Assembly (NCBI GenBank): GCA_024734495.1
Contig: JALMQS010000099.1
Span: 102,702,019-102,766,018 of the forward strand
Length of the DNA: 64,000 bases
From: Forficula auricularia
Lineage: Eukaryota; Arthropoda; Insecta; Dermaptera; Forficulidae
Reading direction: 5' to 3'
Part shown: in pieces, positions 1 through 10,321 of the stretch
How the letters are laid out: each line of letters begins with the position of its first letter
Numbering within the stretch: position 1 is the stretch's first letter
The notes under the pieces: model-generated
Databases searched by the model: none
The model's input: only the letters and a program-made list of their open reading frames with translations
What the model was told of the DNA's origin: nothing
Made by a program: the position numbers and the translations under genes

Positions 1-54
1 AATTTTTAAAAAAAGAGGGTTTTTTTTAATCTAACATCGCATAAGAGGCCCTTT

Positions 55-1017
55 TTTTAATGCAATCGAATGCAAGAAGGAGAGCACCAGTAAAGATGCA
101 ACTTCTATGGATCTCGAAAGACCCTTGCATTACCGAAGAGAAGGGAAAGTTGATGGTGAAGACGTAGATGTTTATGCACTCGGGTTTTGAAGGTTTGAAG
201 ATTCTGGGAAAGTTGTAGGCTGGGAGAGAGTTCCAGTTCCTTGAAGTCATGGGGATATACGTATTGGCGAATGAAGTGGTCCGGCACTTTTCTAATTTGA
301 CCGCGAAAGAGTGTTGGGAGTCGGCAAAACGCGTGCTACGTGCAAAGTATGCTTTGGGGGAATTATTGATTTTATCTCATCAGAGCATCTGCCGTGATAG
401 TATCTATAGAAAAAGGGAAAGGGCAGAGACATTTCTTCGATGAGCTAGCGAGTCGATGAGGGTAGAATCGTCAATTAGCCTGACGGCTGGTTTCTGAATT
501 GCGTCCAGGGTAGCAAGAGAATATTTAGAGGCTCCTCTCCATAGATGAGAGCCGTATTCGAGACAGGGGCGGATTTGGGCCTTGTAGATGGTGAGAAGAT
601 GTGGGGGCTTGAAAAATCGCTTGGACCTGAATAAGTGGCCAATCTTCCTTGCTGCAGATTTCGCCACAGAGGAGATGTGTTCATTCCAAGACAGGTCAGA
701 TGCGACAGAGACGCCCAACATGGATAGGTTATCACACATTTTCAGGGTATTCGAATCGAAGTGAATATCAGGGAAATTTTTATTTTCGCGCCTAGAAATT
801 AGACAACATTGAGTCTTGTTTGCATTAAAGTTAACTAAATTTTGAGAGCCCCATTTATTCAGTTTGTCTAGGTCTAGAGTGATTGAGGAGGCAACATTGA
901 TTCGATTATTCGGGAGTGAGGGTTTGCCGTGCAGAGTGCTATCGTCGGCGTAACAATGAGTGGGGTTTGACGTTTGATCGATAAGGTCGTTTATATAAAT
1001 TAGCTCTATTTTCAAAG
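55..1017 (-). pseudogene. non-LTR retrotransposon reverse transcriptase, C-terminal part, decayed
   Basis: Minus-strand frames read YINDLI, HCYADDSTLH (YADD catalytic box), NFNANKTQCCLISRR, MLGVSVASDLSWNEHI, IRPCLEYGSHLWRGAS, then, after frameshifts near 430, RYYHGRCSDEIKSIIP and RNWNSLPAYNFP. That is the RT palm-to-thumb and the usual C-terminal tail of jockey/CR1-type LINE ORF2. The 5' part (endonuclease, RT fingers) is missing: 5' truncation at about 1017. It is related to 20684-21908 and 63415-63590. Confidence 0.85.
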
Positions 1018-1126
1018 ATCTTATTAGATATGTTTTGTATATGTCAGAAGGAATTGGCCCCGAGAGTCGAATCCAAGGGCCGAACTTGCTTTATGAGTAG
1101 TAAGCTTAAGTTATCAATGTAAACTC

Positions 1127-1162
1127 CTGAAGATGGGCTCGGCGCCCGAAATTTATATAGTC
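1127..1162 (+). ncRNA. hammerhead-like motif, degenerate
   Basis: CTGAAGA, then T, stem II GGGC/GCCC, GAAA, then TTTATATAGTC. No stem I pairing is evident, so it is probably a decayed copy. It lies just upstream of the LINE fragment. Confidence 0.35.
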
Positions 1163-1207
1163 TTGTTGCCCATAAGCAATATTTCATTTTTTTTGTGAAA
1201 CCTACCT

Positions 1208-1315
1208 TGGGTAATTTATATTAATTAAATTTAAATTTTTAATTTTATATGATCATAAAAGTGGGTAATTTATATTAATTAAATTTAAATTTTTAATTTA
1301 TATGATCATAAAAGT
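1208..1315. repeat. 54-bp tandem duplication
   Basis: Two near-identical units starting GGGTAATTTATATTAATTAA and ending ATGATCATAAAAGT. One T differs. Confidence 0.85.
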
Positions 1316-1325
1316 ATAATTTTAG

Positions 1326-2010
1326 TACCCCCTGTGGATCGGGGGTAGAATACCATAGATATCACAGTAACCCCTGCTTGTTTTAGAAGGCGACTAAAAG
1401 GGGTTGAAAGTTAGGCTAACAACCCCACTCGGTAAAAACCTACCTTGTAATGGAAAAATCGCTTCTGAACCGTATAATGATTTCAGGAATTATCAATGAC
1501 TTGAACAAATTAAGCAAAGAAGAAATAATGTTTAAATAATTTTTAAACTTATAAAAGATATTTTTTTATTTTAATTTTTATAATTTTTAATAAAAAAAAT
1601 ATTTGTTATATTTTATTAGTTGTATGGCCTTAATGATTTTGGTGTTCCGAAAATACTCATTTGCGCCAAACAACTCTAAACACTCCTTTGGTGTAAAATT
1701 AGATAGAAGTTAAACAAACGTATGTACTAGCCAACTCTTTTATCTCCATGACTTCTAAGGTCTAGATCTCCCTTCCCGTCTCCGACTTCCCCGCGACCTT
1801 CAATCTTCAGTCGCTCAAGACCCTCAACGACAAGCTCTTTAGATTTAAAATAGCAATTCGACCCAGAAGCAAGCCCCGATAAATAAATAAATAAATAAAT
1901 TTTTATTCCTCGACCTGCTTTAAAGGCACAGGTCCTCGGTGGCTAGATCCTCCAAACATCAATACAATCTAACTACAAATTAACAAACATCATTACAATT
2001 CAACTATAAT
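1326..2010. repeat. dispersed-element debris
   Basis: Starts with CCCCTGTGGATCGGGGGTAG and GGCGACTAAAAGGGG, a pattern that begins some arthropod LINE copies, and ends near 1890-1960 with CTCGACCTGCTTTAAAGGCA after an (AAAT)n run. No coding frame survives. The class is uncertain. Confidence 0.35.
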
Positions 2011-2099
2011 AATTTAACAAATAATAAAATAAAAAAATAAATAAATAAAAAATATATACTTAAATATAAATGTATGCTCATTAACAAATAACATGATCA

Positions 2100-2640
2100 T
2101 AGATTTCCATCTATATCTATCTATATATATAAAATTAAGGTTTTGTCTGTACACATTGGTCCAAATCACGCCAAATTTTGGTTGCACACGTTTCAAGCAA
2201 AGTTATGAACGAAAACACCCTCAATAAAATTCCTGTCTGTCTGTGTGTGTGTTTGTCTGTCTGTTTCCGTGGTTTCCGCTAAAAGTTGCTCAAGATTCAC
2301 GTAAAAACGGCTAAAGGGATTATTATGAAATTTCATATTTGCATCAGATGTCTTCTAACTTACGTTTTTAGCTATATAACGTTTTGATATTTTGACCTCA
2401 AAAGGGGGTTTGGGGGGGGGGGGCTCGAATGAAAATTATCAAACAACTCCTAAACTATAAACCCTACGGCAAATTTTATAATGAGCAAAGTTGTAGGGGA
2501 TGTGATTTCTGACAACTTTTGTTTAAAAAAATGGGGTATGAGGGGGTTCGTGGGTTGGGGTCCAGGGGGCGTGCCCCTGGCTAGTAAGAGTGGTGCGGGG
2601 GTATGAGGGGGGGGTCGTGGGTTGGGGGTCCAGGGGGATA
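2100..2640. repeat. dispersed repeat with (TATC)n/(TCTG)n start and G-rich tail
   Basis: A TATATATAAAATTAAGG start, a CTGTCTGTGTGTG microsatellite at 2225-2270, AAACGGCTAAAGGGATTATT, then G-runs (2410-2422, 2540-2635). The layout resembles the element at 49380-50120. No gene is seen. The stretch 2640-3420 is AT-rich and G-tract-bearing, with no gene recognised. Confidence 0.4.
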
Positions 2641-3414
2641 GCAAGAGGGCCGCCGAAGATTAATATATGAATTAACTAACTCGATATGTTACTCAAAATT
2701 TAAAATTGTTTTCAAGATACTTATACACTTTAAGTACTACTAGCAACTTAAATCCTTGATTTTTATTTCTAAAAATTGTCCTCTTACCCCATCCATCTAG
2801 TTTTTTTTTTTTTTTTTTGATATTCTAGTATACTATCATTACACATCTTCCAGTGCCGGATTATAGTACGGGCGTACCGGGCGCTGGCCCAAAAAACAAG
2901 GGGCCCGGTCATCCGGAGATAAAAAAATATGAGTAAAGAAAAAAACATATTTCACCTCGTTTTAAATAAAATACGTTTTCATTTATTTATCACTACCAAA
3001 TTTCTTATTAGTTTTTCCCAACTTGCCCTTTCTTTGACAAAAATTTTGCAATATATTCAATGTTTCAATACTAACCTAACAAAAAAATAATAAATTATCT
3101 GTAAATGTACAAAATAAAAATAAAATAAAAAAAATAGTAAAAAAGTGTTTAAAAATGTTTCTTTAGGAGGGGGGGGGTGAAAAATATATATACCGCCCCG
3201 GGCTCGAAGGTACTGACATCTTCCCTAATTTGTGTAAGAACCAGGCCTATTTAAAATAATAACATTCTTCCCTAAATCCTTATAATCTAAATAACTATCT
3301 GAATCACCCTCATAACAAAATCCACCACTGGTTCCAAAACCTATAATTCTAGTCCCACCCTGGATTGACTACCCCTTTCAAACATATTATTTAAAAAAAA
3401 ATTAAATAAACAAA

Positions 3415-3540
3415 AGGGGGGTCGGATTAGGCCAGGTGGTAGCGCGTCATCCTGCTAACCAAGTGGACCCGGGTTCGAATCCGACTCGAGGCATCCGGCT
3501 AAAATCTGACCCCGGGGGTAGAGACAAATTTGAAAAATAA
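3415..3540 (+). repeat. tRNA-like SINE head
   Basis: A-box-like GGCCAGGTGGTAGCGCG is followed 30 nt later by a perfect B box, GGTTCGAATCC. The T-stem does not pair well, so this is a tRNA-derived element, not a functional tRNA. Confidence 0.6.
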
Positions 3541-3563
3541 ATATAAAGTATCGTTAAGTGAAG

Positions 3564-3664
3564 GAATTATTATTTAACGGGTTATAGTACCCACTATAAC
3601 CACTATAACCCTATAACCTATAACCACTATAACCACTATAACCCGTTAAATAATAATTCCTTTG
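3564..3664. repeat. inverted repeat enclosing an ACTATAACC minisatellite
   Basis: GGAATTATTATTTAACGGG at the left is matched inverted at the right; between them are CACTATAACC and CCTATAACC units. No gene. Confidence 0.8.
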
Positions 3665-3973
3665 TTTAATATGTTTCACTATAAACCAACACCGCTTTCC
3701 CTAAACTTTATCGTAAAGTGGCTTATGGCTAAAAAGGCCGAAAAGCCCAAAAAAAAATAAAATAAACAAAATGTTTACTTTAGCAACGCAGAGATTTCCT
3801 TATTCCAGCCTAATTTCAAAACCAAACCTTGCTTTTCCAATCTCTAAATGAAAAGAAGAGTTAATAAACTCCTCTGCCCAAAAGAGACAAAAAATAACTA
3901 ATAAAAACCTACCAAAAAGTTTTAAATTCGTAAGACAGCTTTTTGTTTACCTATCAGAATTCAAAGAGAACTA

Positions 3974-4172
3974 TAGGTAGGTTTTCCTCGGTGAGACTAT
4001 CACGATGATCGTTCAAGGATTATCGTTGCACGATCATCATTGAGCACTATTTCTTTGTATTTCTTATGAAGCTGTTTTCCTTCGAGCGTCTGGAGGTAAG
4101 CTACGTTTTACTCGTTACACGATTATTGTTGAACGATCATCGTGATAGTCGCACCGAGGAAAACGTACCTTA
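3974..4172. mobile_element. 199-bp fold-back/MITE
   Basis: Arms 3974-4016 and 4129-4172 are inverted copies sharing TTTTCCTCGGTG and GACTATCACGATGATCGTTC. Confidence 0.75.
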
Positions 4173-4540
4173 ACTATTCAAGGCATTCTTCTATCCATTA
4201 TCTCCAATCTCTTCTTTTCAGGGGTCATTCGTAGGCTAAATAAGTAACACTTTTTTGGTGTTACTTCTTCTCACATCAATTATTTATTTATTATTATTAT
4301 ATACTTTTTTTTAACAAAATTGCTTTATTTACCAAATCGCGATAGACTATACAGAAGTGGTACCTTTTTGCTGCAACTTCTTCTTGTATCAATATCATTA
4401 TAATAAAAAAATTAAAATTACTTATTTATTATTACAATTTGGGCATCGAGACTTTTTGACAAAAACAAAGAGTGAATGGTAAAATGGATTTGAATTTACA
4501 AAAATGAAAATTGCTATTAATTAAGAAAGAGAAAAATAAG

Positions 4541-5144
4541 CTGACGTGTTCTGATGTGGACATCCACTTGACTTTACCATACAACCTGGCCCTTCTCTTA
4601 TATTTATTATTTAATAAAATTATTTATAATCATGCAGGGGAGGGAGATTTTTAGATTACTGTAGGCCCACTGATTATGTATACAAAATTTTATTGGGTTT
4701 GATAGAAGGGCCTAGAATTTCATTTTTTGACCCCCTCCCATTTTGGGCGGTTTGTTTTTGTATTTTTAGACTTCTGGGGTCCCACTGATTATGTATACAA
4801 AATTTGGTTGAGTTTGCTCAAATGGCCTAGATTTTTAATTTTTAACCCCCCCCCCCCCTCCCTCGACATCCTTAATTTTGGGTCGATATGCACGAAAATC
4901 CAGCTCTTAATTTTAATGGACCGAAACTACGTGTGCAATTTGGTTTCGATGTTCCCACTAGTTTTTGAGCTAGCTCGTCCACAAAAATTTGGTAACGCAC
5001 AGACAACCAGACAACCAGACTAATAGACATTTTGACAAAACAATTATTATCTCGAAAAATATAATTTTTTCGATGTTCACTTATTAGAGCTTTTTTGTAG
5101 AGCGAAATGCCATGGTTTCATACCTTGTATGGTAAAGTAAAAAT
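4541..5144 (+). mobile_element. dispersed repeat family A, copy 1 (LINE-3'UTR-like)
   Basis: Begins CTGACGTGTTCTGATGTGG and ends CTTGTATGGTAAAGTAAAAA; contains two tandem units of a roughly 106-bp block (CCCACTGATTATGTATACAA) and TTTGGTAACGCACAGAC. Homologous to 6634-7211 and 36441-37069. Its 3' end pairs as CCATA...TATGG before GTAAAGTAAAAA, much like the 3' end of the LINE at 20684 and the repeats ending near 59045 and 63410. Confidence 0.8.
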
Positions 5145-5499
5145 TGAAACAATTAGACTTTTTACAATCTTGACATTTAATTCATTTATTAATTTTTATT
5201 TAATTTTTTATACTCTAATTTCTTTGAGAAGAGAATTCGGATGATTGTTTAAATAGAATTGAAATTTCCTGGCAATATTTTCTAAGTGGTTTATTAATGG
5301 TTCAATCTCAAGAGCTATTCGGATGATACAATTATTTATTCCTGGAGAAGAGTCGGCGATTATTTATTCTCAGGCTTTTGTTTTAAAATGGCTTCAATGC
5401 GTTTTCATTTTGAAAGTGCTTATTTTTGGAGCCAATCAGGACATTGTGCATAAGATTCCGATATCAGAAACTTATGATTAATTAATAGCAAACACCTAA

Positions 5500-5830
5500 C
5501 ACACGTGTTAACAGATCGAGCGCGCTGGACTGGGGGATTGAATATATAACATCTCAGATTACAAATCCATTTGGTGATCCATATCAATGTTTGGTATAAA
5601 AAGCGTCATGCGGGCTAATCGCGAAATGATGCTGGATCATAGCTAAATGGATCACATCTTTTTCATTCTCTCTTGGTCCAGACTAAAGATTCAGCAGACT
5701 CCAATAGCCTCAACCAGCAGTAGTCTCGCGATATATATATCTTGTTTAAAAGCGCGATCAAAAACAATTCTCTTTAATATGTTAATTATTCTTTAATATA
5801 TTAATTAGAAAATTATTATTGTGGCTTAAT
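5500..5830. mobile_element. CGCGAGACTACTG inverted-repeat family, partial copy
   Basis: Contains GGACTGGGGGATTGAATA, ATCGCGAAATGATGCTGG and CAGCAGTAGTCTCGCG, matching the interior and right arm of the element at 60130-60625. The left arm is missing. Confidence 0.7.
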
Positions 5831-6049
5831 GATGAATTTAAAGAGTAAAATTTTGTAATCAAAGGACAGAGGGCTTTTTCTGTTTAAGAGCCAAAACATA
5901 TCATCATTAAAAATATACATACATATATAGTATATAATAAATAGTTTGAGCAAATTTTTTAGTTATAGTCGCCCATAATTTCAGCCCTACTTAATTTGAT
6001 TTGTCTGTAGGATTACCACTCGGGAAATATTTTAATAATAATTAATAGA

Positions 6050-6290
6050 GATTGTGGTATTGGTGCAAGGTGAAACATTTTTAATAAAGATAAAAGTAAT
6101 TAAACATTTTATGAGATATTAACTTATTATGAGTTAGTTTTCTAGGTCACTTGTTTCACGTTAAAAATTTGCCTCTTTTATTTTTAACGTGTGAAACAAG
6201 TGACCTAGAAAACCTAACTCATAGTAAATTAATATCTCATAAAATATTTATTTACTTTTATCTTTAATAATTTAATAGTTGATCAAAAAT
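6050..6290. mobile_element. fold-back element, about 200 bp of near-perfect inverted arms
   Basis: Left arm about 6080-6163 (AAAGATAAAAGTAATTAAAC to GTCACTTGTTTCACG) is repeated inverted at about 6190-6280. The outer sequence TGGTATTGGTGCAAGGTG recurs at 47845 in the same family as a hammerhead-bearing element. Confidence 0.8.
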
Positions 6291-6633
6291 ATACATTCTC
6301 ATCGTTCTTAAATTTTATTTGATCTATGATGATATGTGTACTTAATAAAATAAGTGATCATTCGATGATTCAATGAGTATTCACAATAAAATAATAATAG
6401 TTTTCAATTTATTTGTTATTAATATGGATCGGGAAGGTACAAAATATGTGTAAAAGTATTTCTTCATATTTTTGTAGAAAAAGTTTAATCTAGCTATTTA
6501 ATCGATTTTTGATAAACAGTTTTTTATGATTAGTCGGTTTTTAGAAATCGGTGACTCAAATCATACATTATAGCCGAGATTAGTATACCATTATAGATCC
6601 AAGCAATCATTTATAGAATTCAAGTTAAATAAT

Positions 6634-7211
6634 CTGACGTGTTCTGATGTGGCCATCCACTTGACTTTACCATACAACCTGGCCCTCACTTATATTTAAT
6701 ATTTAATAAAATTATTTATAATCATGTAGGAGAGGGGGTTAGTTTTTGCATTTTTAGACTCATGGGGGCCCACTGATTATGTATACAAAATTTGGTTGAG
6801 TTTGCTCAAATGGCCTAGATTTTTAATTATTAACCCCTCCACCTCCCCCCCTAATTTTGGGTCGATATGCTCCTAAATCTAATCAGCTCTTAATCTCAAT
6901 GGACCAAAACTACTTGTGAAATTTGGTTTTGATATTCACACTAGTTTTTGAGCTAGCTCGTCCTCAATTGGTAACGCACAGACTAACAGACTAACTAACA
7001 GACATTTTGACAAAACAATTATTATCTCAAAAAATGTAATTTTTTCGATCTTCACTTATTAGGGCTTTTTTGTAGAGCGAAATCCCATGGTTTCGCTCAA
7101 TTTTTTTAATCAAAATAGTTTCAGCCGTTTTTGAGATATTTTGATAAAAACACTTTTTTCATGCACGATTACAATACTTGACCATACATACCCTGTATGG
7201 TAAAGTAAAAA
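6634..7211 (+). mobile_element. dispersed repeat family A, copy 2
   Basis: Same ends as copy 1 (CTGACGTGTTCTGATGTGG; CCCTGTATGGTAAAGTAAAA) but with only one unit of the internal 106-bp block. No coding frame. Confidence 0.8.
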
Positions 7212-7463
7212 TGGGATCTTTTCAAAAAAGGGAGAGAATTTTCGTTAAGCCAAGTTCGGGTTGAGTTTTTACACCAAATTTGATTTCCAAACCAACAGCT
7301 CTTTGAAAATATATGTAAAACTGACGTTCTTCAAGAATTATATTCAACTGATACAAGGCCGTAACAAAAAAAAAATTTGGGAGGTATAGCTACCCACCGA
7401 GGGGTTAGGGGAGTATGGAATACTCCTAAGAGTAGGAGACATTTTTTTTTAGACTGATGATGC

Positions 7464-7679
7464 TCACTTTGCTATTTTTATCGGAGTATTATTTTTATTG
7501 AACGTTTTATTTATATCTTGTAAAATTTCGATGGTTAACAATCTTATCTCTCCCTCCCCTTGGCTACCGCCATGAACTGATATCAAAACAGAGTTGACTG
7601 ATGGAATTTTACACTTGAATCGATTTATGTCGATAATTTTAACGACATTTTTCAGGTACCTTTGAAGATTCTCAATCAT
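7464..7679 (-). other. unrecognised open frame, 71 codons
   Basis: Minus-strand frame MIENLQRYLKNVVKIIDI to KNNTPIKIAK. It is less AT-biased than its flanks and starts with ATG, but I know no family for it and there is no splice or neighbour support. The rest of 7212-8338 is AT-rich with no recognised feature. Confidence 0.2.
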
Positions 7680-8572
7680 TTGAAAAAAAAAGGAAAAATT
7701 GATAGTTTATTTCCAAATTTAGTAATAATTTTGGAGAATTTTTTGTATGATTCTTGTAACAGATGCACAAGGTGAAAACAATCATTCAGTAAGTACCCTC
7801 AAAAATATAAAAAATGACAAAAGATCAATTATAGTTCAAAATTGATTCAATGATCTGACCATTCCAAACATAAAATGCAAGATATAGCGCAGACAATAGA
7901 TTTTTCAGAGGTTATTAGAAATTTTACTAAAAAGAAAGGCACGAAAAGTTCTTCTATATTTTTTTATAAGTAATAAATCATGAAATTTACATGTGAATAT
8001 CATTAAAGAAAACAATATGAATTATAATTTTGTTTTAATTCGATAAAAATCCAATTTCCATCAAAAGTCCAAAATTTGATATAACATCTGAAAAAAGGAC
8101 TGGTTGTCTCTGCGTTCTAGTTAGATCTACCATACTCAAGAGATAGATTAACATAAAGATGCTGCCATATAATTATTTTCCTCTTCTTTTCATAGTCAAG
8201 CTGCTTATGCCTTTTTGCATGAATACCGTCAAAAAAATCAGCAAAAATCTGAATATTTTTCTATATGAAAGTAAATATTGTCGAAATTTTATCCGTTTTT
8301 TAGTCATTTAAAATTATAATATAATTAATTATTTTTTTAATTGAATCGGTCATTTCAAAAACCACCTAAGTCACACAAGTCTAGCTCTAAATAAATTTAA
8401 ATCCTCCATTAAGCGCACACTACTAAAAAAGGCATCGGATTGGCGAGTTTTTAGACGACGATCATGCTTGGACTTGATTTCTGACATATTCTCGGCAGGA
8501 TTACTTTGAATATTTGTTTTATTTATTTATTTGATTTATTTATTTATATATTTTATTCTATATATTTGTTAA

Positions 8573-8880
8573 ATTGAAAGTTTTTGCCGAGAGTAGCAGA
8601 ATTTTTATATATTGAAGAAGACAATAAAAGAGTGTGTCTTCTGCTGGAATTATAAATTTTATTTATTTATAACGAGACTATAGTTTCGTTATAAATAAAT
8701 AAAATTTATAATTCCAGCATGATGAATAAATTAATTCCTGTGTTTATTAATTTTTAAATTCCATTGTAATAGACTGATGAAGAGGGCAAAGCCCTCGAAA
8801 CTATAGTCTCGTTATAAATAAATAAAATTTATAATTCTAGCAGAAGACACACTCTTTTATTGTCTCCTTCAATATATATT
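8573..8880. mobile_element. fold-back element with hammerhead motif
   Basis: Left arm 8590-8692 holds GCCGAGAGTAGCAGAA, GTGTGTCTTCTGCTGG and the complement of a hammerhead 3' half; the right arm 8797-8876 repeats this in plus orientation. The left copy has lost its CTGATGA half. Confidence 0.75.
8771..8820 (+). ncRNA. hammerhead ribozyme-like motif (type I, minimal stem III)
   Basis: CTGATGA (8774-8780), one extra A, stem II GAGGGC/GCCCTC with AAA loop, GAAA (8797-8800), then C-TATA-G, U and C17: predicted cleavage after GTC (8808). Stem I is AATAGA with TC(GT)TAT, five pairs and a bulge. All core residues are present; the extra base between A9 and stem II departs from the textbook core but recurs in the other copies. 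Confidence 0.65.
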
Positions 8881-9397
8881 TGTTTATTTATTGGTTTATT
8901 TTTAAAATTATGACTTTCATCAAGAGCTCCTCGTGGAGCCTGTGATGAAAAAAAAACACTAAACACAAATCGGAACTTTTCAGGAATCAATAAAAACTGT
9001 GTAATTCACAAATAAACGAATTTCCAACGAACTTTTTGGGCTGAATATAGGGTTTGGACTTGAAAGTTTGTGAATATCGAATAATCTTTATAAATCAATA
9101 ATAAATTAAAAAAACAAAAAAAAAACGGATAAATTATTCTTGATTTATGTCATTTTAGCAAGAAACAGAGTTAGTTGGTATTAAATTTGAACAAAACAAC
9201 CATATTATGACTTATGACGTTTAAGCAATTAACGTCGACTTCGGGGTACTGTTTGAAGAGAAAGGAATATACTGACGTGCATGGTTTTTACTCAGATTAT
9301 GGGTTTACCTTTAAGAAAGTGTTGGCGACAAAAAAAGCATGTTTGGAAAAATCTTGACTTATGTGGTTTTTGAAATGACCGATTCAATTATTCTAGA

Positions 9398-10106
9398 GGA
9401 AAAAACATACAATCTATTAAATAAGTTTTTAAAAGTAACGAATAAATAAAACTGTGAATAAGTAAAATAAAATATTTATTTTATAATAAATTATATAGGT
9501 AAATCTCCATTTAAATTAGAAAGAAAAAAGTTTTATAATTTGGCCTAAATCTAATAAATTAACTGAGTAAATTAAATTAAATAAATAATTTGGCGAAAAA
9601 TACTGATGATTTTTTTTTCTTTCTTTCTTATTTTTTTTTTATTTACATATATATTTAAAGCGATAACATAAATTTTAAAACGTATTTAAGAACAACGATG
9701 TTGAGTCTGAATTAAACATTTTAATAAATTAGTAAGAAGGATTCAAGGTGTAGTTTCACTAAATAAGATAAGAATTATATAAAAATATTTTTTAAAAAAC
9801 AATGAAATGTTTATTTGAGTATAATACGTTTCGGGGAAAATTTTTACTTCATTAGGAGTAAATTTTAAATTTGTACTATATAATTGATAAAAATGTTTCC
9901 CGAAATGGGAATTTGATTTAATTCTTATACTAATACAAGAATATTATTTTTGAAAAAAAATAGTGTTTTTTTTTAATAGAACTTAGAACCATACCCAGGA
10001 ATCCTTCTTATTATTTTATATAAAATATTGGATGAGTTATTATTTTCTTTTTTTTCGTTTTAATGATTCTATTAATTTATTAATTTCTTGACTAATATCG
10101 GTGTTG
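9398..10106. other. AT-rich region downstream of the HIG1 gene
   Basis: No gene or repeat family recognised. It should hold the 3' UTR of the HIG1-domain gene (minus strand), with several TTTATT (AATAAA on the minus strand) sites. Confidence 0.4.
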
Positions 10107-10321
10107 TTAATCAGAAGGTTTATTCTCAACAAAATCTTCAGGTTTCTTATGAAAAACATAATCTCTGAGAAGAGTATATCCAAGTCCAAGAGTGAGACAT
10201 CCAACAACTGTCCCCTGCGCTGCCACTCGCAATTGCATTAAAAATACAGATGTAGACATGCTTCCGCGATGTTTAAATTTGTAGGCTCCTATACCACAGG
10301 CTGTTATAAGGCCGACCAATC
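10107..10321 (-). CDS. HIG1-domain protein, coding exon 2 (both membrane helices and stop)
   Basis: Residues 32-102, GLVGLITACGIGAYKFKHRG to the TAA at 10109-10107. It contains the HIG1 core and a charged tail. Acceptor CTTACAG at 10328-10322. Confidence 0.92.

Larger units (their letters stand above)
8339..9397. mobile_element. 1.06-kb TIR element with a nested fold-back
   Basis: Terminal inverted repeats of about 40 bp: AATTGAATCGGTCATTTC and AAAAACCACCTAAGTCACAC at the left, the complement at 9355-9397. No transposase. A hammerhead-bearing fold-back (8573-8880) sits inside. Confidence 0.75.

Noticed and set aside
3415..3540. Functional tRNA gene
   Set aside because: The B box is perfect, but the T-stem and acceptor stem do not pair.
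3564..3664. Telomere-like ACTATAACC units or a CRISPR-like array
   Set aside because: Only a few units in inverted arrangement; neither an insect telomere repeat nor spaced repeats.
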